A stretch of 16,980 bases of DNA from an uncultured Agathobaculum sp. (GCA_944376955.1 CALWEB010000172.1:1-16980); one strand, 5' to 3'; positions 1-7,796 are shown, counted from the first letter of the stretch. Numbers and translations: made by a program. Notes: generated by a model not told the origin, from the sequence alone.

Positions 1-297
1 GAGCGGTTTTTCGCGTCCCTCAGGCGCATGCAGACCTTCGGGCAGCTTGTCGAGCGTCTGATATGCATAATCCACCTGCATAAAGCGACGCGCCTTGCGG
101 CCGATCGCCTGCTCGAATGCCTCGTGCAGCTCAGGCCGGATGATGAACACAACCCGCTCAAAACCCGCGCGATGCGCGTCATAAATCGAATAATCCAGAA
201 TGATCTGCCCATTTGGGCCAACCGGGTCGATCTGCTTGAGTCCGCCGTAACGCGAGCCCATGCCCGCAGCCATGATCACCAAACCCGGCTTTGCCAT
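1..297 (-). CDS. Nucleotidyltransferase (sugar-phosphate type), N-terminal part, cut by window edge
   Basis: Reading leftwards from the ATG at 297, 99 codons are open to the window edge. The protein begins MAKPGLVIMAAGMGSRYGG and continues LKQIDPVGPNGQIILDYSIYD. This is the N-terminal signature of nucleotidyltransferases that activate sugar phosphates: a beta strand, then the glycine-rich G-x-G-S-R-Y-G-G nucleotide-binding loop (residues 12-19) and a lysine at 21. Family members make NDP-sugars from NTP and sugar 1-phosphate in the cytoplasm. The start is supported by an AAGGAG-type ribosome site about 8 bases upstream and by a good promoter at 418-446. The C-terminal two thirds, which would show substrate specificity, lie outside the window, so the sugar and gene name cannot be given. 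It could supply precursors for the surface-glycan genes further right, but that is inference. Confidence 0.85.
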   Translation of the reverse strand, partial: MAKPGLVIMAAGMGSRYGGLKQIDPVGPNGQIILDYSIYDAHRAGFERVVFIIRPELHEAFEQAIGRKARRFMQVDYAYQTLDKLPEGLHAPEGREKPL

Positions 298-417
298 TGC
301 GCACTTCTCCTTTTCACGGCAGCACCGCCGCCGAATCCATTTTCATCCAGTCATTTACCCCAGAACGCAGGCGTATTTTACATGTTTAATCTCCCAGCCT
401 GTCTGGAATACTTCATT

Positions 418-446
418 ATTATACAAGACCATATCATAAAACACAA
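418..446 (-). promoter_or_regulatory. SigA-type promoter of the nucleotidyltransferase gene
   Basis: On the minus strand TTGTGT (446-441) and a perfect TATAAT (423-418) are 17 bases apart. Transcription would start near 411, giving a leader of about 115 nt before the ATG at 297. It lies back to back with the pyk promoter. Confidence 0.65.
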
Positions 447-514
447 GATGTTTGCAGCATACGACATCTTTTTTGTCGAAAAGCATGAAAATCTCACCAC
501 AACGAGCCGAACGA

Positions 515-543
515 TTGCAAAACGGTAAAAAAACTGCTAGAAT
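515..543 (+). promoter_or_regulatory. SigA-type promoter with extended -10, driving pyk and the LCP gene
   Basis: TTGCAA (515-520) and TAGAAT (538-543) are separated by 17 bases, and a TG at 535-536 gives an extended -10 (TGC-TAGAAT). The predicted start near 550 leaves about 55 nt of leader before the pyk ATG at 605. No obvious riboswitch or operator is seen in that leader. Confidence 0.7.
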
Positions 544-604
544 GATGCTGTTAAAAAAATATCAGAGTAGTAAACGCGATGATAGCAGAGAGGAATATGT
601 TGCG

Positions 605-2068
605 ATGCGTAAAACAAAAATTATTTGTACGCTCGGCCCTGCGACCGATGCGGTTCTCCCCGAAATGATCAGGGCCGGCATGAATGTCGCCCGTATGAAT
701 TTCAGCCATGGCTCGCACGAGGAGCACAAGGCCCGTATGGACGCCGTCAAAGCGGCGCGTGAAGCATTGGGTATGCCGGTAGGCATCATGCTGGACACCA
801 AGGGTCCGGAAATCCGCACGAAGACTTATAAAGATGGCAAGATCGAAATCGTCGAGGGACAGGAATTCACCCTGACCACCCGCGATGTGGAAGGCGATAA
901 CACGATCGTTTCCATCACCTATGAAGGCCTGCCGGCAGATGTACAGCCTGGCACCCGCATCCTGATCGACGACGGTCTGGTTGCCTTCGAGGTCATCGAA
1001 GTCAAGGACGGCACGGATATCGTCTGCCGCGCACTCAACGGCGGCCCGCTTTCCAACCGCAAGTCCATCAATGTCCCCGGCATCAAGCTGAACATGCAGT
1101 TTGTGTCCGACAAGGATCGTGAGGACATCGAGTTCGGTCTGGAGCAGGGCATCGACTTCATCGCTGCTTCTTTCACCCGTTCCGCGCAGGACGTGCGCGA
1201 CATCAAGGCCATCCTCAAGGCGCACGGCAAGGAAGATGTGGAGATCATCTGCAAGATCGAAAACATGGAAGGCGTCAACAACATTCAGGAAATCCTCGAC
1301 GAGGCCAACGGCGTTATGGTTGCCCGCGGCGATCTCGGCGTAGAGGTACCGTTTGAAGTGCTGCCGGAAATTCAGAAAAACATCATCAAGACCTGCATTT
1401 CCCGCGGCAAGCGCGTTGTCACCGCGACCCAGATGCTCGAGAGCATGGCGAAGAACCCGCGCCCGACCCGCGCAGAAGTTTCCGACGTTGCCAACGCGGT
1501 TTACGACGGCACCAGCGCCATCATGCTGTCCGGCGAGACTTCGGTCGGCAAGTACCCGGTGGAAACCGTCCGGACCATGAGCATGATCGCGGAGAACGCA
1601 GAGAAGACCATCCACTATGACCGCCGCCGTGCAACCCGTCTGGAGTTCCAGAACATGAACGTCTCCGGCGACCTTAAGACGCTGGCGATCTCGCACGCCA
1701 CCTGCTCCACCACCGCTGATCTGGGTGCCAAGTGCATCGTTGCCTTCACCGAGTCCGGTTCGACCGCGCGTGCGGTATCGACCTACCGCCCCGGCGCACC
1801 GATCATTGCGGCAACACCGAATGAAAAGACCTTCCACCGCCTGAGCATGTCTTGGGGTGTCGCACCGGTTATGGTTCCCAAGCGTCCCGCCTCCGGCACC
1901 GAGCTGTATGACCTTTCCGAGCAGGCCGCGATCTCTGCGGTAGAACTGCGCGTGGGCGATATCATCACCATCACTGCCGGTATGCCGGTCGGCCACGTCA
2001 ACTACACCAACACGCTGCGCGTGCATCAGTTGACCGAACGCTCGTTCGCGCAGCTCGTACAGGATTGA
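605..2068 (+). CDS. pyk: Pyruvate kinase
   Basis: The 487-aa product catalyses phosphoenolpyruvate + ADP to pyruvate + ATP, the last step of glycolysis, in the cytoplasm. Family landmarks are all present: N-terminal MRKTKIICTLGPATD, the MLDTKGPE strand (62-69), the ICKIEN segment with the catalytic Lys (217), the metal/substrate motif VMVARGDLGVE (237-247), TATQMLESM (273-281), and a normal C-terminal allosteric-type domain ending shortly after VGHVNYTNTLRVHQL. There is no extra C-terminal PEP-utiliser domain, which some Firmicutes enzymes carry, so this is the short form. The open frame extends upstream to 452, but MRKTKI at 605 matches the family N-terminus and has an AGAGG ribosome site at 589-593. 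The LCP gene follows after 4 bases and is probably co-transcribed. Confidence 0.97.
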   Translation: MRKTKIICTLGPATDAVLPEMIRAGMNVARMNFSHGSHEEHKARMDAVKAAREALGMPVGIMLDTKGPEIRTKTYKDGKIEIVEGQEFTLTTRDVEGDNTIVSITYEGLPADVQPGTRILIDDGLVAFEVIEVKDGTDIVCRALNGGPLSNRKSINVPGIKLNMQFVSDKDREDIEFGLEQGIDFIAASFTRSAQDVRDIKAILKAHGKEDVEIICKIENMEGVNNIQEILDEANGVMVARGDLGVEVPFEVLPEIQKNIIKTCISRGKRVVTATQMLESMAKNPRPTRAEVSDVANAVYDGTSAIMLSGETSVGKYPVETVRTMSMIAENAEKTIHYDRRRATRLEFQNMNVSGDLKTLAISHATCSTTADLGAKCIVAFTESGSTARAVSTYRPGAPIIAATPNEKTFHRLSMSWGVAPVMVPKRPASGTELYDLSEQAAISAVELRVGDIITITAGMPVGHVNYTNTLRVHQLTERSFAQLVQD

Positions 2069-2072
2069 TCTT

Positions 2073-3290
2073 ATGTCTTTCAAACGCTTCCAGCGTAAAC
2101 TCATCCGTATTCTGACCCTTCTGGTCATTTTGTCCGTCATATTTTGTGTTGGCCTGTACGTTTACCGTTCTTTTTTCGGCTACACCTATGATACCTCCCT
2201 ATTTGGGAAGGATCTGGCGGCCGGCGTCAAGGCGGATGAAAACATCACCAACATCGCGCTGTTCGGTCTGGATACCCGCGAAGGCGAAACCCAGAGCCAC
2301 TCGGACTGCATGATGATCGTCACGGTGGACAACACACGCAGCAAGATCAAATTGATCAGTCTGATGCGCGATTCTCTCGTGGATATTGATGACCATGGCG
2401 AGGATAAGCTGAACGCCGCATATTTCCTCGGCGGGCCAAGCCTTGCCATCCGCACGATTAACGAGAACTTCGGCACAGATATCACCGAATATATCGCGGT
2501 CAATTTTGAACAGCTGGTTGAGATCATCGACGCGCTGGACGGCGTAGAGATTGACGTAAAATCCAATGAGGTAGACGAACTCAACCGCGTCATCCGGGAT
2601 TACGGCATCGAACAAGGGAAGGAATTCCAAGGTGTGGACGGTGCTGGCCAGCAAACGCTTGATGGCGTACAAGCGTTGTGCTACGGCCGCATCCGCAAGG
2701 GCGGCACGGGCGATGACTGGGCGCGTGTCGAACGCCAAAGCATTGTGCTGGAAGCGATGTTCACCAAAGTGCAGTCCATGGGTGCGAGCGAACTGATTGG
2801 CCTGATGCAGAAGCTTGTCCCCTATGTGACCACCTCGCTTTCCCCGACCGAGATCGCCCCGCTGATCGTCGGCGCTGTCAAGGACGGGGTTCCCACGCTG
2901 GAACACACCCGCGTCCCGCTGGATGGCGAATGGAATTACTACGGCTCTGCCAGCGAATATATCCTGTATGACCGGGATGTGGCTGCCGATCACATCCACG
3001 AATACATATATAACGACGTATTCCCTGGAGAGTCCACTTCCAACGATTCCACCCCATCAACCGATTCCAGCGGCATGGACACATCCAACGAGCCGTTGGG
3101 CGGTGTCGATTTTGACGAACCGCCAACCGCTCCGGCCACCACGGATGATACTTCCTCTTCCGACAGCAATGTTGATCCCGCCTCCCTTGCAGAGGAAGGC
3201 GGACGGTATGATCCCGAAACCGGGGATTATTACGACTCCGACGGAGACCGGTATTATCTAGACGAATCGGGCAATCGGGTGTATTATTAA
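2073..3290 (+). CDS. LCP-family (LytR-CpsA-Psr) cell-wall polymer ligase
   Basis: The 405-aa product has a short basic cytoplasmic start, one membrane anchor (about residues 11-33) and an extracellular LCP domain (about 55-310). LCP enzymes move lipid-linked anionic or secondary wall polymers onto peptidoglycan. Visible hallmarks are SDCMMIVTVD (77-86), LISLMRDSLVDI (95-106, with the conserved Arg-Asp pair 99-100), DGVEIDV (156-162), and LDGVQALCYGRIRKG followed by GDDWARVERQ (213-222), containing conserved Asp/Arg residues for pyrophosphate and polyprenyl phosphate. After the domain comes a Ser/Thr/Asp/Pro-rich linker (about 320-370) and a Tyr/Asp/Gly tail (379-405) ending in NRVYY. The ATG lies 4 bases behind the pyk stop with an AGGA ribosome site inside the pyk end, which indicates an operon. 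The polymer attached is not known; a secondary wall polymer recognised by the SLH proteins is plausible. Confidence 0.93.
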   Translation: MSFKRFQRKLIRILTLLVILSVIFCVGLYVYRSFFGYTYDTSLFGKDLAAGVKADENITNIALFGLDTREGETQSHSDCMMIVTVDNTRSKIKLISLMRDSLVDIDDHGEDKLNAAYFLGGPSLAIRTINENFGTDITEYIAVNFEQLVEIIDALDGVEIDVKSNEVDELNRVIRDYGIEQGKEFQGVDGAGQQTLDGVQALCYGRIRKGGTGDDWARVERQSIVLEAMFTKVQSMGASELIGLMQKLVPYVTTSLSPTEIAPLIVGAVKDGVPTLEHTRVPLDGEWNYYGSASEYILYDRDVAADHIHEYIYNDVFPGESTSNDSTPSTDSSGMDTSNEPLGGVDFDEPPTAPATTDDTSSSDSNVDPASLAEEGGRYDPETGDYYDSDGDRYYLDESGNRVYY

Positions 3291-3307
3291 ATCAATATGA
3301 TCCGTAT

Positions 3308-3342
3308 AGGGGGTATGACACCACGATCATACCCCCTTCTTT
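3308..3342 (+). terminator. Intrinsic terminator behind the pyk-LCP operon
   Basis: AGGGGGTATGA (3308-3318) pairs over 11 bp with TCATACCCCCT (3327-3337) around an 8-base loop, followed by TTCTTTA. The T-tract is short and interrupted, so some read-through into the M16 gene is possible. Confidence 0.8.
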
Positions 3343-3345
3343 AAT
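3315..3345 (+). promoter_or_regulatory. Possible weak promoter of the M16 peptidase gene, overlapping the terminator
   Basis: ATGACA (3315-3320) and TTTAAT (3340-3345) match the SigA hexamers partly, but the spacer is 19 bases and the elements lie inside the terminator hairpin. It is listed because fewer than 30 bases separate the terminator from the gene, leaving little other room for a promoter. Read-through from pyk-LCP is the alternative. Confidence 0.25.
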
Positions 3346-3371
3346 GACGAAAGAAAGAGGAAAGCAGCAGT

Positions 3372-4619
3372 ATGTATGTCAAACGTGTTCTTGCAAACGG
3401 GGTGCGCCTGATTTCCGAAAAGCTGGATACGGTGCGCACCGCGTCCGTCGGCATCTGGGTCGGCAACGGCAGCCGCTATGAGCCGGCTGCACTGAACGGA
3501 ATCTCCCACTTCATCGAGCATATGATCTTCAAAGGCACGGAAAAACGCTCGGCTCAGCACATTGCTATCGCAATGGATGCGTTGGGCGGACAGGCCAATG
3601 CCTTCACCGATAAAGAATGCACCTGCTACTATATGAAGGTGCTGGACAAGCGGCTTCAGACCGGTATCTCCATCCTCGCGGATATGTTCATGCACTCGCG
3701 TTTCGCGCAGGAGGATATCGATCTGGAACGCGGCGTAGTGCTGGAAGAGATCGACATGTATGAGGACTCGCCCGAGGATGTCGCCATCGACAAACTGTTT
3801 GAAAAATGCTATGCGGGCTCTGCGCTCGGCCGCCCCATCCTCGGCACGGCGGAAACCCTGCAAACCATCAACTCAGAAGCGATGCACGATTACATGCGCC
3901 GCTATTACCGCCCATCCGATACCGTTGTCGCTGTCTCCGGCCACTTCACCGAGGACGATCTGGATTATATTGCTGAGCTGTTCTCCCATATGGAAGGCGA
4001 AGGCCGCAACCAGACCACTCCCGCCGTCTATCAGCCCAGCCTGCTGCTGCGCGAAAAGGACATCGAGCAGAACCACCTTTGCCTATCCTTTCCGGGTGTT
4101 TCGCTGCTGTCCGAGGAACGCTTTGCCATGAACCTGCTCAGCTCGATCCTCGGCGGCGGTATGTCCTCCCGCTTGTTCCAAGGCGTGCGTGAACAGAACG
4201 GCTTGTGCTATTCCATCTATTCCTTTACTACGCCACATCTGGACACCGGACTGTTCTCGATCTACACCGGCCTTGGTGCAGAAACCGAGCAGAAAGCACT
4301 CGATCTGATTGTGCGCGAACTCCATGCGTTCTGCGAAAACGGCCCCACCCCGGATGAGCTATCCCGCTGCCGCGAACAGGTCAAGACAACGTTGCTTATG
4401 GGGCTGGAAAGCACCGGCACACGCATGATGACCATCGGCCGCAGCGAGCTGCTGCGCGGGCAGGTGGCCGCTGTTGAACAGGTGCTTGCCTCTTATGACA
4501 AGGTCACCGCAGAAGATATTTTATCTCTGGCGCGCCGCATCTTTGACTTTGATCAGGTCTCACTCGCCGTGGTTGGCCAGCCGGACCGCGAGGAAACCTA
4601 CCGCGCCTTGCTGCAATAA
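3372..4619 (+). CDS. M16B-family zinc metallopeptidase (insulinase/processing-peptidase type)
   Basis: The 415-aa, single-unit M16B protein carries the inverted zinc motif HxxEH as HFIEH (residues 46-50; zinc ligands His46 and His50, catalytic Glu49). The third ligand is very likely Glu126 in VVLEEIDMYED, 76 residues after His50, the usual spacing. The C-terminal half holds the family's second domain with a glycine-rich SSILGGGMSSRLFQ segment and GLCYSIYSF. Relatives in Firmicutes (B. subtilis YmxG type) are cytoplasmic peptidases of poorly defined substrate; no signal peptide or membrane segment is seen here. The start has an AAAGAGGAAA ribosome site at 3353-3362. Both motif halves are intact, so it should be active. 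Gene order (after LCP, before a convergent symporter) says nothing clear about the substrate. Confidence 0.93.
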   Translation: MYVKRVLANGVRLISEKLDTVRTASVGIWVGNGSRYEPAALNGISHFIEHMIFKGTEKRSAQHIAIAMDALGGQANAFTDKECTCYYMKVLDKRLQTGISILADMFMHSRFAQEDIDLERGVVLEEIDMYEDSPEDVAIDKLFEKCYAGSALGRPILGTAETLQTINSEAMHDYMRRYYRPSDTVVAVSGHFTEDDLDYIAELFSHMEGEGRNQTTPAVYQPSLLLREKDIEQNHLCLSFPGVSLLSEERFAMNLLSSILGGGMSSRLFQGVREQNGLCYSIYSFTTPHLDTGLFSIYTGLGAETEQKALDLIVRELHAFCENGPTPDELSRCREQVKTTLLMGLESTGTRMMTIGRSELLRGQVAAVEQVLASYDKVTAEDILSLARRIFDFDQVSLAVVGQPDREETYRALLQ

Positions 4620-4641
4620 CCTCATTGTTTTGTTACGCTTA

Positions 4642-4690
4642 AGCAGCGAGGGCCGCTCCTTTTCGGGAGCGGCCCTCGCTGCTGTTTATT
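4642..4690 (+). terminator. Strong hairpin terminator shared by the convergent M16 and symporter genes
   Basis: A perfect 18-bp stem pairs 4642-4659 with 4666-4683 around the loop TTTTCG. On the plus strand it is followed by GTTTATTT, so it serves the M16 gene best. The symporter stop codon (4686-4688) abuts the stem on the other side; the minus strand lacks a clear T-tract after the stem, though the hairpin could still define its 3' end. Confidence 0.85.
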
Positions 4691-6071
4691 TGTCCACGAC
4701 CGGAATTTCAGTCATGTCCTTTTCATCCAGATTTTTAAGATAGTGCTTGGTCTCCGATGCGATCACACCGCTGAGCAACAGCAGTGCAATCAGGTTCGGG
4801 ATCGCCATGAGCGCATTCAGGATGTTTGCCACCGTCCACGCCAGATCAAGCGACAACACCGGCCCGATCACAATCACCGCAATGAACACCAGCTTGTAAG
4901 GCAGCATCCCCTTACGGCCGAACAGGTACTCGCAGCAGCGCTCCCCATAGTACGACCAGCCGAGGATGGTCGAATAAGCAAAAGTGATGATGCCAATGAC
5001 CAGAATCAACGGCCCCAGCACCGGGATCTGCGAAAATGCTGCCGTGGTCATCTGGCCGCCGTTTTCGATCATGTCCATGTTGATGGAGGGGTTCTTCATA
5101 ATGGTCGTGACCAGCACCAAGCCGGTCATCAGGCACACCACAACCGTATCCCAGAACGTGCCGGTTGCGGAAACCAGCGCCTGACGCACCGGATTGCGCG
5201 TCTGGGCGGCGCTTGCAACCAGCGGCGCAGAACCCAAACCGGATTCATTGGAAAACAGGCCGCGTGCAACACCATACTGCATCGCAATGCGCAGTCCGCC
5301 GCCGACCAGACCGCCTGCCACTGCACCCGGTCGGAATGCCAGCACGAAAATCGTCTTGAGCGCGGGCAGGATGAAATCCCAGTTGATACCCAGAATAATC
5401 AGGCAACCCAACACGTAGAATGCCGCCATAAACGGTACCAATTTTTCGCATACAGTAGCGATCGACTGGATACCGCCGATGATGACCACCGCCGTAATCG
5501 CCGCAAATACAATTCCAATGGCAAGTGGCGGGATGTAGACCGGGCTATTGCCCTGAATGATTTCCGAGATGGCATTGATCTGCGTGCCGCAGCCAATGCC
5601 AAAGGAAGCAAGCATCGCCAGCGCCGCAAAGGCGACCCCTAACCACTTCATATGCAGGCCACGCTCCAGCGCATACATAGCGCCGCCCTGCATCCGGCCG
5701 TCCCCCGTCTGCACGCGGTATTTGACCGCAATCAGGCTTTCAGCATACTTGGTCGCAATACCGAATACGCCGGTCAGCCAACACCACAGCACTGCGCCTG
5801 GCCCGCCGAGGAAAACCGCCGTTCCCACACCAACGATGTTGCCCGTGCCAATGGTGGATGCCAGCGCAGTTGTCAACGCCTGAAACTGGCTGACATCCCC
5901 CGGTGAATCCGGGTCCTTGGTGAGCGACAGCCGGATCCCGGTAAAGGTCTTCCGCTGGATGAAACCGGTGCGAAGCGTCATGAAAATGTGCGTGCCCAGC
6001 AGCAGCACAATCATGGGCAACCCCCAGATCCAGTTGTCAATGGCCGATACCAACCGAGAAAACGCTTCCAT
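4686..6071 (-). CDS. Sodium:alanine/glycine symporter, AGCS family
   Basis: The 461-aa integral membrane protein has about 10-11 hydrophobic segments and normal family length. AGCS proteins import alanine or glycine with sodium or protons. Diagnostic stretches are ALASTIGTGNIVGVGTAVF (about 69-87) with the following GGPGAVLWCWLTGVFGIATKYAE, and the conserved C-terminal half motif GLFSNESGLGSAPL followed by VASAAQTRNP. An open frame continues upstream to 6215, but the family N-terminus MEAFSRLVSAIDNWIWG starts at 6071, with GGGAAGG (6087-6081) 9 bases upstream; the upstream part is the structured leader. Substrate (alanine versus glycine) cannot be decided from sequence by eye. It has its own promoter and an attenuator-like leader, and is a single-gene unit. 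Confidence 0.95.
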   Translation of the reverse strand: MEAFSRLVSAIDNWIWGLPMIVLLLGTHIFMTLRTGFIQRKTFTGIRLSLTKDPDSPGDVSQFQALTTALASTIGTGNIVGVGTAVFLGGPGAVLWCWLTGVFGIATKYAESLIAVKYRVQTGDGRMQGGAMYALERGLHMKWLGVAFAALAMLASFGIGCGTQINAISEIIQGNSPVYIPPLAIGIVFAAITAVVIIGGIQSIATVCEKLVPFMAAFYVLGCLIILGINWDFILPALKTIFVLAFRPGAVAGGLVGGGLRIAMQYGVARGLFSNESGLGSAPLVASAAQTRNPVRQALVSATGTFWDTVVVCLMTGLVLVTTIMKNPSINMDMIENGGQMTTAAFSQIPVLGPLILVIGIITFAYSTILGWSYYGERCCEYLFGRKGMLPYKLVFIAVIVIGPVLSLDLAWTVANILNALMAIPNLIALLLLSGVIASETKHYLKNLDEKDMTEIPVVDK

Positions 6072-6228
6072 ACATTTTTGCCTTCCCTTCTTTTGTGTGA
6101 TAATAACAGGAAAGGGAGCGAAGCCTGGGCTTCGCTCCCTTTTCAGACAGGGCGTATGCCGCCCCATAAATCCCGTCAATGGGAGCCGCGAAGAGCGGCG
6201 CGCCTTTGCACCCACTTCCGCGTTGTGA
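6072..6228 (-). promoter_or_regulatory. Structured leader of the symporter gene, candidate attenuator or riboswitch
   Basis: Between the promoter and the ATG the minus-strand RNA (about 155 nt) holds three predictable hairpins in order: GCCGC-TCTTC-GCGGC, then GGGGCG-GCATA-CGCCCT, then the long terminator-like stem at 6142-6111. A segment at 6193-6181 (CTTCGCGGCTCCC) can pair with GGGAGC and GAAG in the 5' arm of that last stem, leaving a 3-base bulge; this pairing excludes the terminator stem. I compared it by memory with glycine, T-box, SAM, lysine, guanidine, c-di-GMP, ZTP, THF and fluoride motifs and found no convincing match. Confidence 0.5.
6111..6142 (-). terminator. Terminator-like hairpin inside the symporter leader
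   Basis: AAAGGGAGCGAAGCC (plus 6111-6125) pairs with GGCTTCGCTCCCTTT (6128-6142), up to 15 bp. On the minus strand it ends in TTT, then CCTGTTATTAT, an interrupted U-tract, so termination would be partial. It lies after the symporter promoter and before the coding start, where it could act as an attenuator; alternatively it also stops transcripts arriving from the sugar transferase gene. Confidence 0.6.
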
Positions 6229-6233
6229 CTATT

Positions 6234-6262
6234 ATTATACCGTATTCCCGTATAAAATGCAA
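6234..6262 (-). promoter_or_regulatory. SigA-type promoter of the symporter gene
   Basis: On the minus strand TTGCAT (6262-6257) and a perfect TATAAT (6239-6234) are 17 bases apart. The predicted start is near 6227. A second -35-like TTGACT lies just upstream of the first. Confidence 0.75.
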
Positions 6263-6324
6263 GTCAAACGGAAAAACCTGCCTTTCCCGCACCTTTGCGG
6301 CATCAAACCAACATCGCCCGCGCA

Positions 6325-7701
6325 CTACATTTTTTCGCTGTTGGAAAAACGGAACACGGTCATGAACAGAATCTTGATATCGAACATAAGTGTCCAGTTT
6401 TCAATATAGTAGATATCGTGCTCAATACGTCCCTGAATCGATGTATCGCCGCGAAAGCCGTTGACCTGCGCCCAGCCGGTAATCCCCGGGCGCACCTGAT
6501 GCTTGACCATATACAGTGGCACGGTTTCCTTGAACTGGTTGACGAAATACGGAAGTTCGGGGCGCGGCCCGACCAGACTCATATCCCCTTTCAGCACATT
6601 AAAAAACTGCGGCAACTCATCAATCGAAAATTTCCGGATAAATGCGCCGAAGCGTGTCTTGCGTGGATCGCTGTTGGTACTCCACCCGGTTGTCTGCTTG
6701 TTATTGACCCGCATAGAGCGGAACTTGTACATATAAAATGGTTTTTTGTTCAAACCGACGCGCTCCTGCCGGAACAAGATTGGCCCTGGGGAGGATAAAC
6801 GCACGCCCACCGCTGCAAACAGCATCAGCGGCGAGGTCAGCACAATCAGCAGCAAGGAGCCGACGATATCCATCGCCCGTTTGAGGAACGCATTGCCGAT
6901 ATTGTCCAGCGGAATATGCCGGATGTTGACCAGCGAAACCCCGCCCACCTCGTCAACCACCGGATGAGAGGGCATAAATTTATTGTAGAACGGGATCAGC
7001 GAAACCTTTACGCCGTTCTTTTCGCTGCCCGCAATGATGCCTTGCAGATACATGTACTCCTCTGCCTCCAGCGCAATGACCACTTCATCCGGGCTGATGC
7101 GCTCCAGCACGCGCGGGAATGCTTCATAAGTGCCCAGATAGGACAGGCCGGGCAAGCAATCGTGCGGCGCCAGATAATGATCCACACAAAACCCCAGCGT
7201 ACGATCGCGCTGGATAGCCTCGTAATACGTGCGGGCCTGTTCCCCGCAGCCGATCAGCAGTACATGCTTGAGGTTATAGCCGCGTTCGCGGAATATGCGC
7301 AGCATACGTCGGAGCAGCCATCGTTTAGCCGACACTGCTACCGTTGCCAACACAAAAAAGATGCCCAGCGTCCAGCGTGACAGGTGGAATTCCTTGAATA
7401 TAAAGAAAAATGCCAGCATCAAACCGAACAGCAACAGGTTGCAGCGCAGCAGCAGACTAAATTCGGTTAAAAAATTCTTGGAACGGAAAGAATCATATAG
7501 ACCCATCAAGCTGTACAGCAGCCAGAACAGAGGCGACATGCACAGCACCGTGTACATATAATAAGACAGGCCGATATGGCCGGGCTCCCCTTGAAAAAGC
7601 ACAAAGCGGATTAAATAAGCCACAACCATACAGAGAAACAAGATAAGCACGTCCGTCAATCCGTTGATCTGGTTGAGCGTGCGCTGATTTTCTTTAATCA
7701 A
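6325..7701 (-). CDS. Polyprenyl-phosphate sugar-1-phosphate transferase (exopolysaccharide initiating enzyme)
   Basis: The 458-aa protein has four or five N-terminal membrane segments (first about 15-36, others up to about 126), a nucleotide-fold domain with GCGEQA (151-156), a further membrane hairpin (about 277-300), and a C-terminal bacterial sugar transferase domain. That domain shows SSPGPILFRQERVG, KFRSM (326-330), the catalytic Asp-Glu pair in DELPQFFNVLKGDMSLVGPR (361-380) and RPGITGW (404-410). Such enzymes put a sugar phosphate from UDP-sugar onto undecaprenyl phosphate, the first step of capsule, exopolysaccharide or S-layer glycan synthesis. The start is a TTG at 7701-7699: AGGAGG sits 8 bases upstream, no ATG lies nearby, and this gives the usual family length. 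The longer open frame upstream runs through the promoter region. Confidence 0.93.
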   Translation of the reverse strand: MIKENQRTLNQINGLTDVLILFLCMVVAYLIRFVLFQGEPGHIGLSYYMYTVLCMSPLFWLLYSLMGLYDSFRSKNFLTEFSLLLRCNLLLFGLMLAFFFIFKEFHLSRWTLGIFFVLATVAVSAKRWLLRRMLRIFRERGYNLKHVLLIGCGEQARTYYEAIQRDRTLGFCVDHYLAPHDCLPGLSYLGTYEAFPRVLERISPDEVVIALEAEEYMYLQGIIAGSEKNGVKVSLIPFYNKFMPSHPVVDEVGGVSLVNIRHIPLDNIGNAFLKRAMDIVGSLLLIVLTSPLMLFAAVGVRLSSPGPILFRQERVGLNKKPFYMYKFRSMRVNNKQTTGWSTNSDPRKTRFGAFIRKFSIDELPQFFNVLKGDMSLVGPRPELPYFVNQFKETVPLYMVKHQVRPGITGWAQVNGFRGDTSIQGRIEHDIYYIENWTLMFDIKILFMTVFRFSNSEKM

Positions 7702-7709
7702 ATGCCGTG

Positions 7710-7715
7710 CCTCCT
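7710..7715 (-). promoter_or_regulatory. AGGAGG ribosome site that fixes the TTG start of the sugar transferase
   Basis: The perfect AGGAGG (7715-7710) is 8 bases before TTG ATT AAA. The nearest in-frame ATG downstream would remove the first membrane segment, so TTG is preferred. Confidence 0.8.
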
Positions 7716-7749
7716 GACGATGCGGAATACAATTTCCATAAGTGCATCT

Positions 7750-7778
7750 ATAATACCACACTTCATAGGAAATTTCCA
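7750..7778 (-). promoter_or_regulatory. Probable promoter of the sugar transferase gene
   Basis: On the minus strand TGGAAA (7778-7773, 4 of 6 matches) and TATTAT (7755-7750) are 17 bases apart; transcription would start near 7743. It stands back to back with the glycosyltransferase promoter, and a GGAAATTTCC palindrome overlaps the -35, a possible operator. Confidence 0.5.
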
Positions 7779-7796
7779 CCTTATCCGGCCTTTTAC

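Noticed and set aside
445..474. Terminator-like AAGATGT/ACATCTT hairpin with T-run on the plus strand
   Set aside because: No plus-strand gene ends upstream within the window, the stem is only 7 bp with a 12-base loop, and it overlaps the minus-strand promoter; AT-rich promoter DNA explains it as well.
551..2140. 529-codon open frame on the minus strand opposite pyk
   Set aside because: It mirrors the pyk reading frame, has His/Arg/Asp-rich low-complexity composition and no family motif, whereas pyk is unmistakable.
4743..5642. 299-codon open frame on the plus strand opposite the symporter
   Set aside because: It is rich in His, Arg, Gln and Asn with no recognisable fold and lies wholly over a clear AGCS gene.
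6072..6228. Glycine riboswitch or T-box before the symporter
   Set aside because: The conserved glycine aptamer core and the T-box UGGNACC-type sequence are not present, and the leader is too short for a standard T-box.
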